This document shows, in pieces, positions 9,719 to 18,274 of a DNA stretch of 64,000 nucleotides. The DNA is from DASVEE01 sp036380735 (GTDB lineage Bacteria > Acidobacteriota > Thermoanaerobaculia > Gp7-AA8), in the NCBI GenBank assembly GCA_036380735.1, contig DASVEE010000074.1, positions 1 to 64,000 of the forward strand, given 5' to 3'. The notes beneath the pieces are model-generated. The model did not search any database, was not told the origin of the DNA, and was given only the letters and a program-made list of their open reading frames with translations. A program made the position numbers and the translations under genes. Positions within the stretch are counted from its first letter, which is position 1. Each line of letters begins with the position of its first letter.

Positions 9719-10435
9719 CTACCAGCCGATGCTGACCTTGGCTGAGTAGCTGCGCTCCTCCGCCTGCGTGGCTTCCACCACGAACTTGGGCAGCAGGAAC
9801 GACAGCCTGACCCCCACCGTGTAGCGGTTGGAATCGAACTCGCCGCTGAGCGTGCGTACGTCCGGGATCGTCCCCTCGGCGTCGACGCGCATGCGGCCTA
9901 CGGCGGCGTAGGGGGTGACGGGGCCGAAGCCTTTCGACAGGAACGCTTCGACGCCGTAGGTCTTGCAGTCGTATTCGTCGATGCCCTGCAGCGTGGAGTA
10001 GCTGGCGCGCACGGCGAGCGTCGGCTTGACGATGCCGCCGTTGATGATCGGGAAGTCCAGCGAGCCGCCCCAGAGCTCGAGGTCGAGGTCGGGGATGCGG
10101 GCGTAGGTACCGGCGATGGTGGCGGCGCCGAGGCCTTTGCTCACCACGAGGCGCGGGACGAAGAGGTACTTGTCGACGTCGGAGTCGGTCGCGGCCTGCC
10201 AGAACTCGGAGTCGCTGTCGACCTCGACGGCCGTGGCGGCGATGCCGACGTCGAAGCCGAGGAGGCCGGTCGCGCGCGCCGGCTCGACGGGGGTGGCGTA
10301 GATGGCCTGGCCGACGATCAGCGAGAATTGCTCGAACTGCTCGTCGGTGATGGTCGGATCGAAGTGGATCGTGCCGTCGTCATCCTCGCTCTGCGCGTGC
10401 AGCGGAGCGGCGACGAGCGTCACCACGAGCAGCAT
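9719..10435 (-). CDS. predicted outer-membrane beta-barrel protein
   Basis: 238 residues from ATG at 10435, family not named. After a hydrophobic leader (MLLVVTLVAAPLHA) there is an acidic stretch and then alternating amphipathic strands. The protein ends in VSIGW, an aromatic C-terminus typical of barrel proteins. The ATG shares one base with the hemW stop (TGATG), indicating translational coupling. The leader lacks basic residues at this start; an upstream in-frame ATG at 10567 would add a basic N-region but overlap hemW by about 130 bases, so the exact start is uncertain. The link with hemW is positional only. Confidence 0.7.
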   Translation of the reverse strand: MLLVVTLVAAPLHAQSEDDDGTIHFDPTITDEQFEQFSLIVGQAIYATPVEPARATGLLGFDVGIAATAVEVDSDSEFWQAATDSDVDKYLFVPRLVVSKGLGAATIAGTYARIPDLDLELWGGSLDFPIINGGIVKPTLAVRASYSTLQGIDEYDCKTYGVEAFLSKGFGPVTPYAAVGRMRVDAEGTIPDVRTLSGEFDSNRYTVGVRLSFLLPKFVVEATQAEERSYSAKVSIGW

Positions 10436-11604
10436 CAGAAAAGCTGCGAAATGAAGTCGTTGCTTTGCAGAAACCCCGCGGGAGTGAAGGCGATCCGCGA
10501 GCCGTCCCGCCGCAGCCACCCGTCCCGTAAACCTTGCTCGATCCATTCGATGCCCTCCTGACCGCAAAGACTCGCGATGTCTTCATAGTGTATGCCGGAG
10601 GTGCGCCGCAACTGGAGAAACAGGAGCTCGCGGCGCTTCTCGTCTGCGCCGAGCTCCTCCTCGAAGTCCATCGCGCTGGGCGAGGCGTCGATGTAGCGGT
10701 GGATGTCGCGCGTGTTCGCGAAACGGCGCGTGCCGAGGAAGGAGTGCGCGGCGAGCCCGAGCCCGTGGTACTCGGAACGTGTCCAGTAGCGGAGGTTGTG
10801 GCGGCACTCCTCCCCCGCGCGGGCGAAATTGGAGATCTCGTATTGCTGGAGGCCGGCCTGCCCGAGGCGCTCGATGGCGTCGAGGTACTGCTCGGCGACG
10901 AGATCGTCCTCCGGCAGCATCACGCGGCCGCGCGCAACCTGCACCTGCAGCGGCGTCTTCTCCTCCAGGTCGAGCATGTAGAGCGACAGATGCCCGACGC
11001 CGAGCTGCGTCGCCACGTCGAGCGTCTCGCGGAACGACTCCGCCGTCTGCCTCGGTAGCCCCAGAATCAGGTCGAGGTTCGCCCGGAAGCCGGCGCCGAC
11101 CGCGGAACTGACCGCGTCGATGGCGCGCTCCCGGCCGTGAATGCGGCCGATGGCGGAGAGCTCTTCGTCGACGAACGACTGCACGCCGATGGAGAGGCGG
11201 TTGACGCCGAGCTCACGCCACGCGGCGAGCGACTCCGCGGTCACGTCTTCTGGGTTCGCCTCGATGGAGAACTCGCAGTCGCCGGCCAGCACGAAGGTGT
11301 CACGCAACGCGGCGACGACGCGGGTCAGATTGTCGATGCTGGTGCGGGAAGGCGTGCCGCCGCCAAAGTAGACGGTGTCGACGATGCGCCGATGGGACAG
11401 AGGGGACGTCCCATCCGTCCCATCCGTCCCATCTGTCCTATTTGTCCCATCGGTCCCATCGCCCGCGTCCCCCTTGGCCGCGATCTCGCGCAGCAGGGCC
11501 TCCGTGTAGCGGTCCTGCAGCGTCAGGTCGGTGGAGATGGCAAAGGGGCAATAGGTGCAGTGGACGCGGCAGAACGGGAGGTGAACGTAAAGGCCGAGAG
11601 TCAT
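10435..11604 (-). CDS. hemW: radical SAM heme chaperone HemW (HemN-like), with repeat insertion
   Basis: 389 residues. The radical SAM cysteines are CRVHCTYC (Cys12, Cys16, Cys19), the CxxxCxxC spacing of HemW/HemN, followed by YFGGGTPS, IEANPE and NLDLILGLP motifs. HemW-type proteins bind heme and deliver it to target enzymes. Residues about 49-71 read as repeated D-G-T/N-R-T triplets: a 9-bp repeat array (11391-11460) is read in frame here, in the loop between the first barrel helix and the GGGTPS strand. Both flanks match the family, so the frame is intact and probably functional. No Shine-Dalgarno is obvious. Confidence 0.92.
   Translation of the reverse strand: MTLGLYVHLPFCRVHCTYCPFAISTDLTLQDRYTEALLREIAAKGDAGDGTDGTNRTDGTDGTDGTSPLSHRRIVDTVYFGGGTPSRTSIDNLTRVVAALRDTFVLAGDCEFSIEANPEDVTAESLAAWRELGVNRLSIGVQSFVDEELSAIGRIHGRERAIDAVSSAVGAGFRANLDLILGLPRQTAESFRETLDVATQLGVGHLSLYMLDLEEKTPLQVQVARGRVMLPEDDLVAEQYLDAIERLGQAGLQQYEISNFARAGEECRHNLRYWTRSEYHGLGLAAHSFLGTRRFANTRDIHRYIDASPSAMDFEEELGADEKRRELLFLQLRRTSGIHYEDIASLCGQEGIEWIEQGLRDGWLRRDGSRIAFTPAGFLQSNDFISQLF
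11391..11460. repeat. 9-bp repeat array inside hemW
   Basis: Six to seven GTCCYATNN units (plus strand), preceded by GATGGGACAGAGGGGAC, lie inside the hemW coding frame. Because the unit is 9 bp it adds three residues per copy without shifting the frame. Confidence 0.93.
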
Positions 11605-11605
11605 G

Positions 11606-11684
11606 AAGGCAGAACGCAGAACGCAGAACGCAGAATGAAGAAATCCTCTGTCTGGTTCTTCGTTCTGCGTTCTGCGTTCTCCAT
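11606..11684. repeat. GAACGCA 7-mer inverted tandem repeat
   Basis: The arm AGAACGCAGAACGCAGAACG (11612 onward) is mirrored by CGTTCTGCGTTCTGCGTTCT (11661 onward), with GAATGAAGAA and TTCTTCG next to the loop. It lies between the divergent hemW and HD-GYP starts. A second copy is at 18180-18262. Confidence 0.85.
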
Positions 11685-11688
11685 TCTT

Positions 11689-11694
11689 TATAAT
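11689..11694 (+). promoter_or_regulatory. -10 hexamer TATAAT of the HD-GYP gene
   Basis: A perfect TATAAT ends 8 bases before the ATG at 11703. No Shine-Dalgarno lies between, so a leaderless or very short-leader transcript is predicted. No clear -35 is seen; the repeat arm occupies that region. Confidence 0.65.
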
Positions 11695-11702
11695 TTAGCC
11701 AA

Positions 11703-13436
11703 ATGTCCGACGCGCCCCCTCCCAATCGCCGCGCCCGCCTCCTCTGGACCCTTCTCGGGGCGATGGTGCTCGTCGGGCTTCTGCCCCTCATCGTCTCGCA
11801 CTACTTCCTCCAGGGGATCAACCGCGATTCGCTCGAAACGCTCGAAAAGAAGTACCTGACGCGGTCGGCCGTCAGCATCGCCACCGACGTGCAGAACCTC
11901 CTCACGAACAACCGGCAGCAGCTCTCGAAGATCGCGGGCAGCATCCGCGTCCTGCGCAACGCTCTGCCTCCCGGCACCGATCCGTTCACCTACGCCGCCG
12001 GGGGTCCGTGGATCACCGACTACATGACGCCCGACAGCGACCTGATTGCGCTGCAGGTGGTCAACACGAACGGCCAGGGACCGGAGGCGAAGCCGGAGAA
12101 GCTCGACGCCACGATCGTGCAGGAGCTCGTCCTGGCCCGACAGGTCGCGCTCGCCGGCCAGGAGTCGACCGGCCGCATCCAGCACGTCTCGTCGATGAAC
12201 GTCCCCGCGGTGGTGCTCGCGGTGCCGGTCGTCGATGGAGGGCGCGTCACCGGCGCCGTCGTCGGGCTCGTCAGCCTGCGCCGCATCGTCGACCGCATCC
12301 GCGAGGAAGGCAAAGGCGACGTCACGGCGTTCGTCGTCGACCGCGACGGCAAGGTGCTGATCCACAGCGAGCCCGCCATCGAAGTGCAGCATCCGAACTA
12401 CTCGAGCCTCAAGCTCGTGCAGGCGTTCGCGAAGGCGCCGCAGGTGCGTCTCACCGAGTCGTACGTCGACACCGCCAACGGCCGCAACGAGCGCGTCCTC
12501 GGCACGGTCGCCGCCGCGGCGCAGAACGTCGCCGTCATCGTGCAGAAGCCGGAGAAGCGCGCCTTCGCCTCGGTCGATCAAATGATGCGCGCCACGATCC
12601 AGTGGGGCTCGATCGCGCTGCTCCTGGCCATCGCCGCGGCGATCCTCTTCGCCTCGGGCATCGCCCGGCCCATCCGCCTGCTGGCCGACCGCTCGCGCGA
12701 GATCGCCAACGGCAACTACCAGCAGCGCGTCGACATCAAGAGCCGCAACGAGATCGGCGACCTCGCGCAGAACTTCAACGTGATGTCCGAGTCGATCGAG
12801 ACCGCCATCGAGCAGCTCAAGAAGGCGGCGCACGAGAACCACCTCCTCTTCATCAATTCCGTGCGCATGCTCGCCGCGGCGATCGACGCGAAAGATCCGT
12901 ACACGCGCGGCCACTCGGAGCGCGTCGCCCGCTACTCGATCGCCATCGGCAAGAACCTCAACCTCGAAGAGCGCGACATGAAGAACCTCCGCATCAGCGC
13001 GCTGCTCCACGACGTCGGCAAGATCGGCATCGACGACCGCATCCTGCGCAAGCCGGGCGCGCTGTCGGAGGAAGAGTTCGAGATCATGAAGCAGCACCCC
13101 GCCAAGGGCGCGGCGATCATGGGCGGCGTTTCGCAGCTCATCGACATCGTTCCGGGCATGAAGTACCACCACGAGAAGTGGAGCGGCGGCGGCTACCCCG
13201 ACAACCTCGAGGGCGAAGAGATCCCGATGCAGGCGCGCATCGTCGCCATCGCCGACACGTTCGACGCGATGACCACGAACCGCCCGTACCAGAAGGCGAT
13301 GGAGCTCGGCTACGTCGTCGACAAGATCAAGAGCTTCGCCGGCACGCGTTTCGACCCGCGCGTGGTCGAGGCGTTCGTCAACGCCGTCAAGCGCGGCGAC
13401 ATCCAGATCGAAGAGCAAGTGCGAGGCGCCGCCTGA
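11703..13436 (+). CDS. membrane sensor with Cache-like, HAMP and HD-GYP domains
   Basis: 577 residues. A first membrane helix (about 13-32), a periplasmic Cache-like sensor (about 35-285), a second helix (about 300-320) and a HAMP linker (IARPIRLLADRSREIANGNY) are followed by an HD-GYP domain. The metal and substrate motifs are HD at 436-437 (HDVGKIGI), HHEKWSGGGYP with GYP at 497-499, and DTFDAMTTNRPY. HD-GYP proteins hydrolyse cyclic di-GMP, so the protein likely lowers this messenger in response to a periplasmic signal. It overlaps the TPR gene and forms an operon with it and the LC7-like gene. Confidence 0.93.
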   Translation: MSDAPPPNRRARLLWTLLGAMVLVGLLPLIVSHYFLQGINRDSLETLEKKYLTRSAVSIATDVQNLLTNNRQQLSKIAGSIRVLRNALPPGTDPFTYAAGGPWITDYMTPDSDLIALQVVNTNGQGPEAKPEKLDATIVQELVLARQVALAGQESTGRIQHVSSMNVPAVVLAVPVVDGGRVTGAVVGLVSLRRIVDRIREEGKGDVTAFVVDRDGKVLIHSEPAIEVQHPNYSSLKLVQAFAKAPQVRLTESYVDTANGRNERVLGTVAAAAQNVAVIVQKPEKRAFASVDQMMRATIQWGSIALLLAIAAAILFASGIARPIRLLADRSREIANGNYQQRVDIKSRNEIGDLAQNFNVMSESIETAIEQLKKAAHENHLLFINSVRMLAAAIDAKDPYTRGHSERVARYSIAIGKNLNLEERDMKNLRISALLHDVGKIGIDDRILRKPGALSEEEFEIMKQHPAKGAAIMGGVSQLIDIVPGMKYHHEKWSGGGYPDNLEGEEIPMQARIVAIADTFDAMTTNRPYQKAMELGYVVDKIKSFAGTRFDPRVVEAFVNAVKRGDIQIEEQVRGAA

Positions 13437-14137
13437 TCCACGCGCTCGCACTGACGCTCTCGCTGCTGGCCGCCTCCGACTCCGCCTGCGAACGCAGCGT
13501 GATGTACCTGATGCGCGGCCAGTACGGCGCCGCGCTGCGCCAGCTCGACGGCGCGAAGAGCGGCGGCGCGTCCGAGTCGGACGTGGAGAACCTGCGCGGC
13601 CTCACCTACCTGCTGTCGGGTGACGCGAAGCAGGCGCTGGCTTCCTTCGACCGCGCGCTGGCCCTCAAGCCGGCGCTGCAGGAAGCGCGGTTCAACCGCG
13701 CGCTGGCGATGCTGCAGCTCGGCGAGCCGGCCCGTGCCTCCGCGGAGCTGCAGAAGATCTACGCCGACGAAGCGTCGCCACTGCGCGCCGCCGCCGCGTA
13801 CCACAACGGCCTGGCGCTCGATGCGCTGAAGAAGACAGCCGAGGCGGAGCAGTGGCTGGAGCGGGCGCTGACGCTCGATGCGTCGTACGACGCGGCGCTG
13901 CTCTACGTCGGCATGCTCCGCGAGCGCCGCGGCGACCTGCAGGGCGGCGGACGCGCGTACCTCGATTACCTCAAGCGCCATCCCCACTCCGTCGTGGCGA
14001 TGCTGCGCTTCGGGATGTCGGCGCACCGCGCGGGCCGCACCGACGTCGCGACGACATACCTCAAGAAAGTCACGGAGCTGGCTCCCGACTCGGCCGAAGC
14101 GGTCGAAGCGCGCAAGTTCCTCGTGATGTGGGAGTGA
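13433..14137 (+). CDS. exported TPR-repeat protein
   Basis: About 234 residues with at least five tetratricopeptide-like repeats (for example AYHNGLALDALKKTAEAEQW and AALLYVGMLRERRGDLQGGG) after a hydrophobic leader (LIHALALTLSLLAAS). The frame has no ATG, GTG or TTG that would include the leader. The only candidate near the HD-GYP stop is CTG at 13433, which overlaps that stop as CTGA and has GAGG about 8 bases upstream. If initiation is instead at the ATG at 13501 the leader is lost. I favour CTG because of the leader and the coupling, with moderate certainty. It probably scaffolds protein contacts in the periplasm. Confidence 0.72.
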   Translation: MIHALALTLSLLAASDSACERSVMYLMRGQYGAALRQLDGAKSGGASESDVENLRGLTYLLSGDAKQALASFDRALALKPALQEARFNRALAMLQLGEPARASAELQKIYADEASPLRAAAAYHNGLALDALKKTAEAEQWLERALTLDASYDAALLYVGMLRERRGDLQGGGRAYLDYLKRHPHSVVAMLRFGMSAHRAGRTDVATTYLKKVTELAPDSAEAVEARKFLVMWE

Positions 14138-14140
14138 CGC

Positions 14141-14503
14141 GTGGCCTTCCTCCGCATCCTCGATGAGCTACTGACCACCACCGACGGCTCCATCGCCGCG
14201 CTGTTCCTCGACTATGAGGGAGAGACGGTGGAGCTGCTGTCGCATCGCGACATCGCCCGAGACGACCTCAAGATCATCGGCGCCTACCAGGGCATCTTCC
14301 TCATGCAGCTCAAGCGGGTCTGCACCCACCTCGACGCCGGCAGCCCGGTGAGGTTCAAGGTCGAATTCGCCGAGACCAAGGTGCTGAGCTACGACCTCCG
14401 CGACGGCTACTACGTGGTCCTGGTCATGGAGACGGAGTCCAACGAAGGCCTGGCGTGGCACCGCCTGGCCATGTGCCGCGAAAAGCTGATCGCGGAGATG
14501 TGA
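14141..14503 (+). CDS. roadblock/LC7-like small regulator
   Basis: 120 residues from GTG at 14141, three bases after the TPR stop. The alternating strand-helix-strand pattern (GSIAALFLDYEGETVELLS, IGAYQGIFLMQLKRV, GYYVVLVMETESNEGLAWHR) resembles roadblock/LC7 domains of the MglB/Ras-GTPase regulator type. I cannot confirm the family without a profile search. As the third gene after an HD-GYP sensor and a TPR protein, it may belong to a signalling or polarity module. Confidence 0.6.
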   Translation: MAFLRILDELLTTTDGSIAALFLDYEGETVELLSHRDIARDDLKIIGAYQGIFLMQLKRVCTHLDAGSPVRFKVEFAETKVLSYDLRDGYYVVLVMETESNEGLAWHRLAMCREKLIAEM

Positions 14504-14509
14504 CCGGCC

Positions 14510-14558
14510 CGATAGGACCTATGGGACGAATAGGACCTATAGGACGAATGGGACCTAT
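14510..14558. repeat. 9-bp repeat array, forward block
   Basis: Five forward units (CGATAGGAC, CTATGGGAC, GAATAGGAC, CTATAGGAC, GAATGGGAC) begin 6 bases after the LC7-like stop. The matching reverse block is at 14752-14835. Confidence 0.9.
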
Positions 14559-14751
14559 GCAGGATGCGTTTCTATCCGCCCTGCGTAAGCACCCGCCATC
14601 GACGATACGCGTGCAACCACTAGCCCCGGGTTTCACCCGGGGTGGCGTTACGCAGCCGTTGTTTCACGCGTCCCCGGGCGAAGCCCGGGGCTAGTGGATG
14701 CGCCCGTAACGTTGATGGCACGGTTCCGGTGCACCACGGAAGGCATCGGCA
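14559..14751. repeat. CCCGGGGCTAG element, copy 2, inside a split array
   Basis: Non-coding. CCACTAGCCCCGGG (about 14618-14631) is mirrored by CCCGGGGCTAGTGG (14684-14697), and GCCATCGACG by CGTTGATGGC further out. Together they give an imperfect inverted repeat of about 130 bases. A second nested pair is CCCGGGTTTCACCCGGG. The right arm (14682-14742) matches 347-409. Confidence 0.65.
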
Positions 14752-14835
14752 GTCCTATAGGTCACATCTGTCCTATAGGTCCTATAGGTCCTATCCGTCC
14801 TATAGGTCCTATCCGTCCCATAGGTCCTATCGTAG
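14752..14835. repeat. 9-bp repeat array, reverse block
   Basis: About nine reverse units (GTCCTATAG, GTCACATCT, GTCCTATCC and similar) lie at the 3' end of the zapB-like gene in the convergent gap. Confidence 0.9.
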
Positions 14836-14842
14836 CCCCCCC

Positions 14843-15172
14843 CTACTCCGCCGCCGCTTCCTCCGGCGTTTCCAGGGTCTCCAGACTCGACAGGATCGTT
14901 TCGATCCGGTCGCGGATCTCTCCGCGTTCTCTCTTGAAGCGGTCGTGTTCTTCTTCCAGCGTTTCCAGTCTGGTCGACGTCGTGTCGGCGTCGGTCAGGC
15001 GGCCTTCCAGCTCGCTGACGCGCGTGCGCAGCTCGTCGCGTTCGCGGCGGAGGTCCTGGATCATGGAGACGGCTCGTTCCACGCGCTCGCTGAGGCGGGC
15101 GAGGATCTCGCCCTCTTCGGTGCCGCTCAGCATGACGCGCTCATCGCGGTTCTTGTTCTTGTTGTTGCTCAC
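14843..15172 (-). CDS. ZapB-like coiled-coil protein
   Basis: About 109 residues, almost entirely one long coiled coil (heptads through ARLSERVERAVSMIQDLRRE and onward), ending in an acidic Glu/Ala tail. This resembles ZapB-like cell-division coiled coils, but length and composition alone are not decisive. The start is chosen as GTG at 15172 because GGGAGA lies 6 bases upstream; GTG at 15178 and ATG at 15133 are alternatives. It follows pheT by 13 bases and is probably co-transcribed with it. Confidence 0.65.
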   Translation of the reverse strand: MSNNKNKNRDERVMLSGTEEGEILARLSERVERAVSMIQDLRRERDELRTRVSELEGRLTDADTTSTRLETLEEEHDRFKRERGEIRDRIETILSSLETLETPEEAAAE

Positions 15173-15185
15173 TCGCACTCTCCCG

Positions 15186-17204
15186 TTACGAAAGTAGTTT
15201 GACCGGCAGCAGCTCCGCGACGCGGGTGGCGAGCTGCGTGTGCAGCGCGCTCACCTCGTCCTGCGTGAGCGAGCGGTCGAATGCCTGATACCACATGCCG
15301 AGCGTCGTCTTGACGGCCGTCTCCCCTTCCGGGAGCCAGCGGTCGCGCAAGCCGACCTCGTGCAGATGCGGCACGTCGAGCCCACGGATCGTCTCGACGA
15401 TGCGCGCGTATTCGAGGTCGCGCTCGTGCGTCACCGCGAGAATCATCGGCACGCCCGGATAGCGCGCGACTTGCGCCATCTTCCACTCCGCTCCGGCGCC
15501 GAGGAACGCCTGCAGGTCGATCTCGGCGACGGCGACGTCGCCCTTCACGTCAAATTGCTGCAGCACTTCCGACGCCAGGAAGCCGACGTGCGCCACGACG
15601 CGATCGCCGTGCTTCGCCACCGCGCGCTTCCCTTTGCGCAGCCACGGCGTCTCGGACGCCTCGTACGTCAGCGTCACGTGCAGCTTCGCCGCGAGCTGCT
15701 CGACGATGCCCTTGATGTCGAAGAAGTCGACCTCGCGCTTCTGCTCGTTCCACTGTGAGCCGAGCGAGCCGTACATCAGCACGGCGACGCGATGCCGCTC
15801 GTTCACCCCATCGCCCGCGCGGTGATACGTGCGGCCGACCTCGAACAACGCGCCGTCGCGCGTGCCGTACGAGCGGTTGTACGCCGCCGTCTCGAGCAGC
15901 CCCGGGATCAGCGAGAGCCGCATCGACGCGATGTTCTCGTTCAGCGCGTTCGTGATCGCCAGCGCCGTCTCCTCGGAGAACAGCGGGTTGTGCTTCGGAT
16001 GGATGAATGAGTAGTTGACGACCTCCGTGAGGCCGGAGCCGACGAAGATCTGGCGCACATGGTCTTCCAGCTCGCCGATGACGTACGGGCGCGTGTCGCC
16101 GGTCGTGAGACGCGGCAGGTGCGCCGGCACTTTGTCGTAGCCGTAGAAGCGGAGCACTTCCTCGATGAGATCCATCTCCTCGAAGATGTCGCCGCGGTAC
16201 GTCGGCACCGTGATCGCCAGCTCCTCGCCCTGCGCTTCGGCGCCGAAGCCGAGGCGGCGGAAGAGCTCGAGCGCATAGCCGAGGCCGACGACGCCGCCGG
16301 AGGCCATCGACAGCTTCTCGGCGCGCAGGCGCAGCGTCTTCGGCTGCGTCTCCACGGCTACGACGTCGAGGATGTCGCCATCGCGTTCACCGCCGGCGAG
16401 CTCGTGGACGAGTCGTGAGGCATAGTCGATCGAGGCGACGGTGTCGTTCGGATCGATGCCCCGCTCGAAGCGGTACGACGCATCGGTCTTGAGGCCGAGG
16501 CGGCGCGCCGTGCGGCGGATGACCGACGGCTCGAACCAGGCGCATTCGAGGAGGATGTTCTTCGTCGCGTCCGTGATCTCGGACTCGAAGCCACCCATGA
16601 TGCCGCCCATGCCGATCGAATGCTGCGCGTCGGCAATGACGACGGTCTCGGCGTCGATGGTGCGCGTCTCGCCGTCGAGCGTCTTCATCGTCTCGCCCGG
16701 CTTCCCCGCGCGCACGATGATCGTCGCCTCGGCGAGTCGGTCGAGATCGTACGCGTGCATCGGATGGCCGGTGGCGAGCATGACGTAATTCGTCACGTCG
16801 ACGATGTTGTTGATCGGGCGCAGGCCGACGGCTTCGAGACGGCGCTGGATCTTCTCCGGCGACGGCTTCACCGCCACGTTGCGGATCACAAGGGCGCTGA
16901 AGCGGCGGCACATCTGCGGCGCTTCGATACGGATCGTGACCGGTGCCGTACCGGTCGGCACGCTTGGCTCGTGCGGCTTCCTGACCTCGCGGCCGAGAGC
17001 GGCGGCGAGCTCGCGCGCCATGCCGAGGTGCGACATCGCGTCGACGCGGTTGGTGGTGATCTCGAGGTCGAACACGAGATCCGAACCGTGCGGCTCCGTC
17101 GCCTCGACCGCATGGCCGATCTCGGTAAAGCGCTGCTCGAGCTGAGCGTCGCTGAGATCGGAGAGGTCGAGGTAATCGTTGAGCCAGTCGCGCGAGAGTT
17201 TCAT
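15186..17204 (-). CDS. pheT: phenylalanyl-tRNA synthetase beta subunit, short form
   Basis: 672 residues; most bacterial PheT proteins have about 790. The N-terminus (MKLSRDWLNDYLDL) and the DLEITTNRVDAMSHLGMA region are normal, but the tRNA-binding (EMAP-like) domain usually lying between them, roughly 110 residues, is absent. B3/B4, B5 and the C-terminal ferredoxin-fold anticodon-binding part are present, ending in TLTLGMW-like and LTQDEVSAL sequence. pheS is not adjacent; meaB is next upstream. A TACAAT hexamer lies 9 bases before the ATG, fitting a leaderless promoter. It should still pair with PheS to charge tRNA-Phe. Confidence 0.92.
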   Translation of the reverse strand: MKLSRDWLNDYLDLSDLSDAQLEQRFTEIGHAVEATEPHGSDLVFDLEITTNRVDAMSHLGMARELAAALGREVRKPHEPSVPTGTAPVTIRIEAPQMCRRFSALVIRNVAVKPSPEKIQRRLEAVGLRPINNIVDVTNYVMLATGHPMHAYDLDRLAEATIIVRAGKPGETMKTLDGETRTIDAETVVIADAQHSIGMGGIMGGFESEITDATKNILLECAWFEPSVIRRTARRLGLKTDASYRFERGIDPNDTVASIDYASRLVHELAGGERDGDILDVVAVETQPKTLRLRAEKLSMASGGVVGLGYALELFRRLGFGAEAQGEELAITVPTYRGDIFEEMDLIEEVLRFYGYDKVPAHLPRLTTGDTRPYVIGELEDHVRQIFVGSGLTEVVNYSFIHPKHNPLFSEETALAITNALNENIASMRLSLIPGLLETAAYNRSYGTRDGALFEVGRTYHRAGDGVNERHRVAVLMYGSLGSQWNEQKREVDFFDIKGIVEQLAAKLHVTLTYEASETPWLRKGKRAVAKHGDRVVAHVGFLASEVLQQFDVKGDVAVAEIDLQAFLGAGAEWKMAQVARYPGVPMILAVTHERDLEYARIVETIRGLDVPHLHEVGLRDRWLPEGETAVKTTLGMWYQAFDRSLTQDEVSALHTQLATRVAELLPVKLLS

Positions 17205-17219
17205 GGGACGCGGATTGTA

Positions 17220-18170
17220 TTAGAAGCGCACCCGGCTCAGAACGCTCTCCGCCGCATCGTGCGGATTGTTCCGCTTGCGCAGGACGTCTTCGAGCATCTG
17301 CTCGTAGTCTTCCCGGGAGATGCTGCCGCCGATCAGGCGCGTCATGAACGTTTCCTTGAGCTGCGTCTCGATGCGGATGCGGACGCGCTCGCGGTTGCGC
17401 CGGTCGAGCTCCCCCGAGGCGGCGAGGTAGTCGTAGTGCTTGATGATGGCCTCGTCGAGCTCCTGGATGCCCTCGTTCTTCGACGCTACGGTCTTCACGA
17501 TGGGCGGCACCCAGTCGCCATGCTCCTCGACCAGCGACATCATCATCGTCACCTCGGTCACCGTTTTGTCGGCGCCGGGGCGATCGGCCTTGTTGACGAC
17601 GAAGACGTCGCCGATCTCCATGATGCCGGCCTTGATGGCCTGGATGTCGTCGCCCATGCCGGGGACGAGGACGACGAGGTTCGTCTGCACCGTGCGCACG
17701 ACTTCGACCTCGTCCTGGCCGACGCCGACCGTCTCGACGAGCACGATGTCGAAGCCGGCTGCGTCGAGGAGGTCGACCACGTCATTCGTCGCCTTGGCCA
17801 GCCCGCCAAGAAAGCCGCGCGTGGCCATGGAGCGGATGAAGACGCCGCGGTCCGTGTAGAGCTCCGCCATGCGGATGCGGTCGCCGAGGATCGCGCCGCC
17901 GGTGAACGGCGACGTCGGGTCGACTGCGACGATGCCGACGCGCTTCCCGAGCTTCCGGTAGTGCTTGGCCATCGAAGCGACGAGCGTCGATTTCCCCGCA
18001 CCCGGCGAGCCGGTGATGCCGATGATCCGTGCCCGTCCCGTCGCGGGGTAGACCTCCGCGAGGAGACGCGTGGCGCGGTCGTCGTGCGACTCGACGAGCG
18101 AGATGCCGCGCCCGAGGAGGCGAGCCTTCCCGGCGAGGATGCCGTCGATGATGGGTTGGAGGTCGCTCAT
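17220..18170 (-). CDS. meaB: methylmalonyl-CoA mutase-associated GTPase MeaB
   Basis: 316-residue G3E-family GTPase that protects and reloads adenosylcobalamin-dependent mutases. Walker A GSPGAGKST is at about 54-62; VAVDPTSPFTGGAILGDRIR is the family signature; VNKAD is the guanine-specificity motif. No mutase gene is in the window. The adjacent acyl-CoA dehydrogenase suggests acyl-CoA or branched-chain amino-acid catabolism. The start at 18170 has no clear Shine-Dalgarno. Confidence 0.93.
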   Translation of the reverse strand: MSDLQPIIDGILAGKARLLGRGISLVESHDDRATRLLAEVYPATGRARIIGITGSPGAGKSTLVASMAKHYRKLGKRVGIVAVDPTSPFTGGAILGDRIRMAELYTDRGVFIRSMATRGFLGGLAKATNDVVDLLDAAGFDIVLVETVGVGQDEVEVVRTVQTNLVVLVPGMGDDIQAIKAGIMEIGDVFVVNKADRPGADKTVTEVTMMMSLVEEHGDWVPPIVKTVASKNEGIQELDEAIIKHYDYLAASGELDRRNRERVRIRIETQLKETFMTRLIGGSISREDYEQMLEDVLRKRNNPHDAAESVLSRVRF

Positions 18171-18179
18171 GGGAGGAAA

Positions 18180-18262
18180 GATGAACGCAGAACGCAGAAC
18201 GCAGAATGAAGAACGTAGAAGTTTCTCAATTCGACGTTCTGCGTTCTGCGTTCTGCATTCAT
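18180..18262. repeat. GAACGCA 7-mer inverted tandem repeat, second copy
   Basis: GAACGCAGAACGCAGAATG with GAAGAACGT on the left is mirrored by ACGTTCTGCGTTCTGCGTTC on the right, around a short loop containing TTTCTCAATTC. It lies between the acyl-CoA dehydrogenase stop and the meaB start, so transcription of meaB must pass through it if the two are an operon. Confidence 0.85.
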
Positions 18263-18274
18263 GCTTTTCAATCC

